9,429 bases of DNA from JAYEJW01 sp034716535 (lineage in GTDB: Bacteria > Pseudomonadota > Gammaproteobacteria > Chromatiales > Chromatiaceae): NCBI GenBank assembly GCA_034716535.1, contig JAYEJW010000397.1:1-9429 (forward strand), given 5' to 3'. A model generated the notes under the pieces. The model did not search any database. It had not been told where the DNA came from and saw nothing but the letters and a program-made list of their open reading frames with translations. Each line of letters begins with the position of its first letter. Position 1 is the first letter of the stretch. Made by a program: the position numbers and the translations under genes. Below are positions 5,540 through 9,429 of this stretch, piece by piece.

Positions 5540-7804
5540 ATGCTTGAGCCCCTTCGCCGCATCGTTCAGGAAGTCAACGAGGCGCCTGATCTGGAGCAGG
5601 CCCTCGCGATCATCGTGCGCCGTGTCAAGAGCGTCGTCGGCGCGGACGTCTGCTCCGTTTATCTCACCGACTTCGACTCCCGAGAGCACGTGCTCCAAGC
5701 CACCGACGGGCTTCGACCCGAGTCTGTGGGACGCGTGCGTCTGCCCTTGAACCGGGGTCTGATCGGCTGGGTCAGCGAGCGCGCGGAACCCGTGAACCTC
5801 GATGATGCGTCCAGCCATCCTCGCTATCTGTTCACAAACGATACGGGGGAGGACCGTTTCCGCGGCTTTCTCGGCGTTCCCATCATTCAGAATCGAAAAG
5901 TCCTCGGCGTCTTGGTCTTGCGACAGCGGGAGCGGAGGCGCTTCGAGGACGACGAAGTGACGTTCGTGGTGACGCTTGCGTCCCAGCTGGCCGGCGCCAT
6001 CACCCACGCCCGCGCTAGCGGGGAGCTCGCGAGCCTTCAGGAGCCGGGGGCGCTGCCCAGCCGTTTCCTGCAGGGGCTGCCGGCGTCACCGGGCATCGCC
6101 ATCGCGACCTCGGTGGTCGTCTACCCGCCGGCGGATCTGGACGCCGTGCCCAATCGGCTCGCCGGCGATATGGCGGCAGAGGAGGAGTCCTTCCGCGACG
6201 CGGTCGCCGACGTCGTGGAGGAATTGGAGCGCTTTGCGAAGCGTACCGCGCCGGGTCTGACGCCGGAGGATCGGGCCCTGTTCGATGCCTGGCTGCTCAT
6301 GCTGGAAAGCGACACCCTGATCGATGGCACTGTCGAGCGCATCCGCAGCGGTAACTGGGCGCCAGGAGCGCTGCGCGCGACGATCGCCGAGCACGCGCGG
6401 GTTTTCGACGCCATGGAGGACCCGTACCTGCGTGAGCGCGCCTCCGACGTGCGGGATCTGGGGCGGCGTATCCTGATGCACCTGCAGAACCTGGAGGCGC
6501 GGGCCCCGGAGTATCCGGCGAATACCGTCTTGGTGGGCGAAGAGATCAGCGCCATGCAGATCGCGGCGGTGCCGCGGGCATCTCTCGCCGGTATTGTCTC
6601 CACCACCGGGTCGAGCTTGTCCCACGTGGCCATTCTGGCACGCGGTCTGGGCGTGCCGGCTGCAATGGGGGTCGCCGACCTACCCGTGAGCCGGATCGAG
6701 GGGCTGGAGCTTGTTGTCGACGGGTACCGGGGCCGGGTCTACGTGGCCCCCGGGCCGGTGGTGCGGTCCGAGTATCGGCGGCTCCAGGATGACGACCGCG
6801 TCCTCTCCACGGAGCTCGAGACCCAGCGTCATCTCCCGGCGGAGACCCCGGACGGCTATACGTTTCCGCTTTATCTGAATACCGGCTTGGTCTCGGAGTC
6901 ACGGCCCCTGGGAATCGAGGAATCGGCGGGCGTCGGTCTCTACCGGACGGAGCTTCCGTTTATCGTTCGCGACCGCTTCCCCGGCGAAACGGTCCAGATG
7001 ACCAACTATCGACAGGTGCTGGAGACCTTCGCTCCCCGGCCCGTGACCATTCGTACTCTCGATATCGGCGGCGACAAGCCGCTCCCCTATTTCCCGGTGA
7101 CCGAGTCGAACCCGTTCTTGGGTTGGCGGGGCATCCGCATCACCTTGGATCATCCGGAGATCTTTCTAACCCAGGTGCGGGCAATCTTGCGGGCAGCGAT
7201 CGGGTTGGGAAACCTGCAAATGCTTCTGCCCATGATCAGTACCGTGAGCGAAGTGGACGATGCCCTGCTGTTGATCCAACGCGCCCACGATGAGCTGCTC
7301 GAAGAGGGCTATCGTGTGCAGATGCCGCCGGTCGGGGTGATGATCGAGGTCCCGGCCGCGGTCTATCAGTCCGAGGCGCTGGCGCGCCGGGTGGATTTTT
7401 TCTCCGTCGGGACCAACGATCTGACCCAGTACCTTCTGGCGGTGGATCGCAACAACGCCCACGTCGCCAACCTCTACGACGAGCTGCATCCGGCGGTGCT
7501 GCATGCCCTGGTCCAGGTTGTGGCGGGCGCGCGCAGCTTCGGGCGCGAGGTCACGATCTGTGGAGAGATGGCCGGTGATCCCATGGCGGCGGTCCTGCTG
7601 CTCGGCATGGGGGTGCACAGCCTGAGCATGGGCGCGGGGAGCCTGCTGAGGGTGAAATGGGTGATCCGCAGTATGAGCCGCAGTCGGGCACGGGAGCTCT
7701 TGAGCGTCGCCCTGCAGTGTGAGGACGCCGCCTGTGTGCGGCGCCTGCTGCTTGAGGCCCTGGAGGATGTCGGGCTCGGCGGTCTGGTGCGGCCGGGTAA
7801 GTGA
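5540..7804 (+). CDS. ptsP: Phosphoenolpyruvate-protein phosphotransferase, enzyme I-Ntr
   Basis: PtsP takes phosphate from PEP and passes it to NPr (PtsO) in the nitrogen PTS, a regulatory relay. At 754 residues it matches E. coli PtsP (748). Domains are a GAF sensor (about 1-155, with CSVYLTDFD and FLGVPIIQNRKVLGVLVL), the EI N-terminal domain from GLPASPGIAIA (about 178), the swivelling His domain, and the PEP-binding TIM barrel (about 430-745). The phosphorylated histidine is H362 in SSLSHVAILARGLGVP. PEP-site residues include R469 (LYRTE), R530 (GWRGIR), the VGTNDLTQYLLAVDRNN block and C674 (ICGEMAGD). All key residues are intact. ATG 5540 aligns with the family start although the nearest purine-rich stretch (GAGG, 5521-5524) is too far for a good Shine-Dalgarno. 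Expression may rely on coupling to rppH. Its partner genes ptsO and ptsN are not in this window. Confidence 0.97.
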   Translation: MLEPLRRIVQEVNEAPDLEQALAIIVRRVKSVVGADVCSVYLTDFDSREHVLQATDGLRPESVGRVRLPLNRGLIGWVSERAEPVNLDDASSHPRYLFTNDTGEDRFRGFLGVPIIQNRKVLGVLVLRQRERRRFEDDEVTFVVTLASQLAGAITHARASGELASLQEPGALPSRFLQGLPASPGIAIATSVVVYPPADLDAVPNRLAGDMAAEEESFRDAVADVVEELERFAKRTAPGLTPEDRALFDAWLLMLESDTLIDGTVERIRSGNWAPGALRATIAEHARVFDAMEDPYLRERASDVRDLGRRILMHLQNLEARAPEYPANTVLVGEEISAMQIAAVPRASLAGIVSTTGSSLSHVAILARGLGVPAAMGVADLPVSRIEGLELVVDGYRGRVYVAPGPVVRSEYRRLQDDDRVLSTELETQRHLPAETPDGYTFPLYLNTGLVSESRPLGIEESAGVGLYRTELPFIVRDRFPGETVQMTNYRQVLETFAPRPVTIRTLDIGGDKPLPYFPVTESNPFLGWRGIRITLDHPEIFLTQVRAILRAAIGLGNLQMLLPMISTVSEVDDALLLIQRAHDELLEEGYRVQMPPVGVMIEVPAAVYQSEALARRVDFFSVGTNDLTQYLLAVDRNNAHVANLYDELHPAVLHALVQVVAGARSFGREVTICGEMAGDPMAAVLLLGMGVHSLSMGAGSLLRVKWVIRSMSRSRARELLSVALQCEDAACVRRLLLEALEDVGLGGLVRPGK

Positions 7805-7808
7805 ACCG

Positions 7809-7850
7809 TCGCGCCTCCGGCGCGAAACTCGCCTGATGCAATCAGGCGAG
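7809..7850. terminator. Two tandem hairpins between convergent ptsP and the FAD oxidase gene
   Basis: The first stem is TCGCGCC (7809-7815) with GGCGCGA (7819-7825) around TCC. The second is CTCGCCTGAT (7828-7837) with ATCAGGCGAG (7841-7850) around GCA, a perfect 10-bp stem. Stop codons of the two genes lie at 7802-7804 and 7842-7844, so the second stem includes the last codons of the minus-strand gene. Neither strand has a strong T-run (only TTT between the stems on the minus strand). It probably works as a two-way terminator or as 3'-end protection. Confidence 0.6.
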
Positions 7851-9248
7851 AGGCAATGATTTCCCGGGATTGAGGATGCCGTTGGGGTCGAACTGGCGCT
7901 TGATATCCCGCATCAGGCGTAGCGTTACGGGGTCGATCTCCCGGTCCAGGAAGTCCCGCTTTTCGATCCCCACGCCGTGCTCGCCGGAAAGGGTGCCCTC
8001 GAGCTCGATGACAAGGGAGAAGACCGCGTCGAGGCAGCGTTCCGCGCGCGCCATCTCGTCCGGGTCGTCCGGGTTTACGAGCAGGTTCACGTGGATGTTT
8101 CCGTTACCCGCGTGGCCGAAGTTGACGATACGGATGCCGCTGTCCCGCGACAACCGGCCAAGGCCGTCAATGAAACGCCCCATGCGGGAGACGGGGACCA
8201 CGACGTCCTCGTTGATCTTCTTCGGTGCGATGTGGCGAAGGGCCGGGGAAAGGGCCTTGCGGGTCTTCCACAGGGCCGCGACTTCCGCAGCGTCGGCGGC
8301 ACTGCGGACCTCCCGAACACCGGGCAACTCGGCAGCACGCGCCACGGCGTGCGCCGCCTCCTCGATGTAGTGCGCCGGACCGTCCACCTCGATCATAAGC
8401 AATGCCCCTGTGTCTGCCGGGAGTCCGAGGTCGGAGTAGCTGCGAACCATTTCGATGGCCGCGCCGTCCATGATCTCGAGGGCGCAGGGGGTGATCGGCT
8501 GGGCCATGATTGCCGACACCGCCGCCGCGGCCGCATGGACGTCACCGTAGGTGGCGCGCAGCGTACGCTTCGCCTCCGGCAGGGGGGTGAGCTTCAGCGT
8601 GGCCTCGGTGACCAGGGCCAGGGTGCCTTCGGAACCGATGAGCAGGCGCGTCAGATCGTAGCCGACGACTCCCTTTGTGGTCTTGACGCCGGTCTTGATG
8701 ACCTCGCCCGAGCCGGTGACAGCCTTCAGGCCGAGGGTGTTCTCCCTCGGGGTCCCGTACTTGACCGCCCGCGGCCCGGCCGAGTTGTAGGCCAGATTGC
8801 CCCCGATGGTGCAGACGGCGGCGCTCGTGGGGTCGGGAGGCCAGAAGAAGCCCTGTGCGGCCACAGCCTGCTGGAGAGCCTCGTTTGTGACTCCCGGCTC
8901 GACGAGGGCAATGCGGTCGTCCGGGTCGATTCTGAGGATACGCGCCATGCGCTCGAAGGAGAGCACGATGCCGCCGCGATCCGGAACGCTGGCCCCGGTG
9001 GTCCCGGTACCGCGGCCACGAGCGGTGACGGGGATGCGCAGTCGGTTGCAGAGCCCAAGGACTGACTCGACCTGTTCGGCCTCGGTGGCGAAGACGACCG
9101 CCTGGGGAAGCGCGTGTCTTCGGCTGTTGTCGTATCCGTACGGCCAGCAGTCGGCGGGATCCGTGAGCAGACCCTGGTCGCCCGCCAGCGCCCTCAGCGC
9201 GCGGAGGGCTTCAGGTGTCAGATCGCGGGGCGGGCTCGATGTACTCAA
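7842..9248 (-). CDS. FAD-linked oxidase, GlcD / D-2-hydroxyacid dehydrogenase family
   Basis: A 468-residue flavoprotein of the vanillyl-alcohol-oxidase fold. The FAD-binding domain (about 45-225) has the pyrophosphate loop ARGRGTGTTGASVP (76-89), PPDPTSAAVCTIGGNLAYN (137-155) and GSEGTLALVTEATLKLTP (205-222). The C-terminal oxidase domain (about 230-465) has NFGHAGNGNIHVN (376-388, H379 and H386), GEHGVGIEK (422-430) and ends FDPNGILNPGK. This family oxidises D-lactate, glycolate or D-2-hydroxyglutarate and hands electrons to the respiratory chain or another acceptor. The substrate cannot be told from sequence, and no GlcE/GlcF partners are visible. The start is TTG at 9248, the only usual start codon near the family N-terminus, preceded by GGTGG on this strand about 11 nt away. 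This makes its first 38 bp overlap the BON gene, suggesting coupling. Confidence 0.92.
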   Translation of the reverse strand: MSTSSPPRDLTPEALRALRALAGDQGLLTDPADCWPYGYDNSRRHALPQAVVFATEAEQVESVLGLCNRLRIPVTARGRGTGTTGASVPDRGGIVLSFERMARILRIDPDDRIALVEPGVTNEALQQAVAAQGFFWPPDPTSAAVCTIGGNLAYNSAGPRAVKYGTPRENTLGLKAVTGSGEVIKTGVKTTKGVVGYDLTRLLIGSEGTLALVTEATLKLTPLPEAKRTLRATYGDVHAAAAAVSAIMAQPITPCALEIMDGAAIEMVRSYSDLGLPADTGALLMIEVDGPAHYIEEAAHAVARAAELPGVREVRSAADAAEVAALWKTRKALSPALRHIAPKKINEDVVVPVSRMGRFIDGLGRLSRDSGIRIVNFGHAGNGNIHVNLLVNPDDPDEMARAERCLDAVFSLVIELEGTLSGEHGVGIEKRDFLDREIDPVTLRLMRDIKRQFDPNGILNPGKSLPLA

Positions 9249-9429
9249 AGATCTTGACCACCTTTTTCACGCCGGATACGTAACGGGCCTTCTCGACTGC
9301 AGCATCCGCCTCCTCATGGGTCAGGAGGCCCATGAGGAAAACGGTCCCCGCCTCGGTAACCACCTTGACGCGGGTGAGGTCGAATCCGGGGATATCGACC
9401 TTGGCCAGCGCGAGCTTGACCTGGGATGT
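9211..9429 (-). CDS. BON-domain protein, DolP/YraP-like (5' end outside the window)
   Basis: The last 72 residues of a protein read in from the right edge and stop at TGA (9211-9213). They form one BON domain: VKLALAKVDIPGFDLTRVKV, then TEAGTVFLMGLLTHEEADAA, then ARYVSGVKKVVKIFEYI. This matches the second BON domain of E. coli DolP (YraP), an outer-membrane lipoprotein that supports envelope integrity, including its TEnGeVFLMGLVT and SGVKRV elements. A lipoprotein signal and the first BON domain would lie outside the window, so the full architecture is inferred. The C-terminal tail EPAPRSDT overlaps the start of the FAD oxidase gene by 38 bp, so the two are likely one transcript. Confidence 0.88.
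   Translation of the reverse strand, partial: TSQVKLALAKVDIPGFDLTRVKVVTEAGTVFLMGLLTHEEADAAVEKARYVSGVKKVVKIFEYIEPAPRSDT

Noticed and set aside
7977..9065. A 362-codon open frame on the plus strand
   Set aside because: It is antisense to the FAD oxidase gene, which shows all family motifs. The plus-strand product resembles no family.

Overview
This is a GC-rich chromosomal window of mostly housekeeping genes. The gene set points to a gammaproteobacterium, probably a sulfur oxidiser of the Chromatiales or Ectothiorhodospiraceae type. The evidence is an E. coli-like RppH, a GAF-containing PtsP, a DolP/YraP-like BON protein, a class I LeuA, and the HAD phosphatase / rppH / ptsP gene order, which as I recall is also found in Pseudomonas. 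A small exported Gly/Tyr-rich protein that resembles sulfur globule proteins suggests the sulfur-oxidising lifestyle. That last step is inference from composition and motifs, not from a search.

Layout, left to right. Bases 1-192 hold what may be the 3' end of an unidentified gene and a clear sigma70-type promoter. rpsT (ribosomal protein S20, TTG start) follows and ends in a strong intrinsic terminator. Three codirectional genes come next: a small cupin protein, leuA (its ATG overlaps the cupin stop as ATGA) and a family 4 uracil-DNA glycosylase 11 bp after leuA. The cupin reading frame opens 3 nt after the rpsT terminator T-run and no promoter is visible there, so how this group is transcribed is unclear. 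After an AT-rich stretch lies the single-gene sulfur-globule-like protein, followed by 284 bp with no gene.

In the second half, a SerB/HisB-like HAD phosphatase (- strand) is divergent from rppH (+), and rppH is followed by ptsP. RppH removes 5' pyrophosphate from mRNA. PtsP is enzyme I of the nitrogen phosphotransferase system. ptsP converges on an FAD-linked D-2-hydroxyacid oxidase (- strand) across a short gap with two hairpins. The oxidase start overlaps the end of a BON-domain gene that runs off the right edge.

No mobile element, CRISPR array, tRNA or rRNA was seen. I see no clearly new biological system. The points most worth a second look are the sulfur-globule-like gene with its unusual AT-rich upstream region, the terminator placed against the cupin start, and the run of TTG starts (five of nine complete or partial genes).
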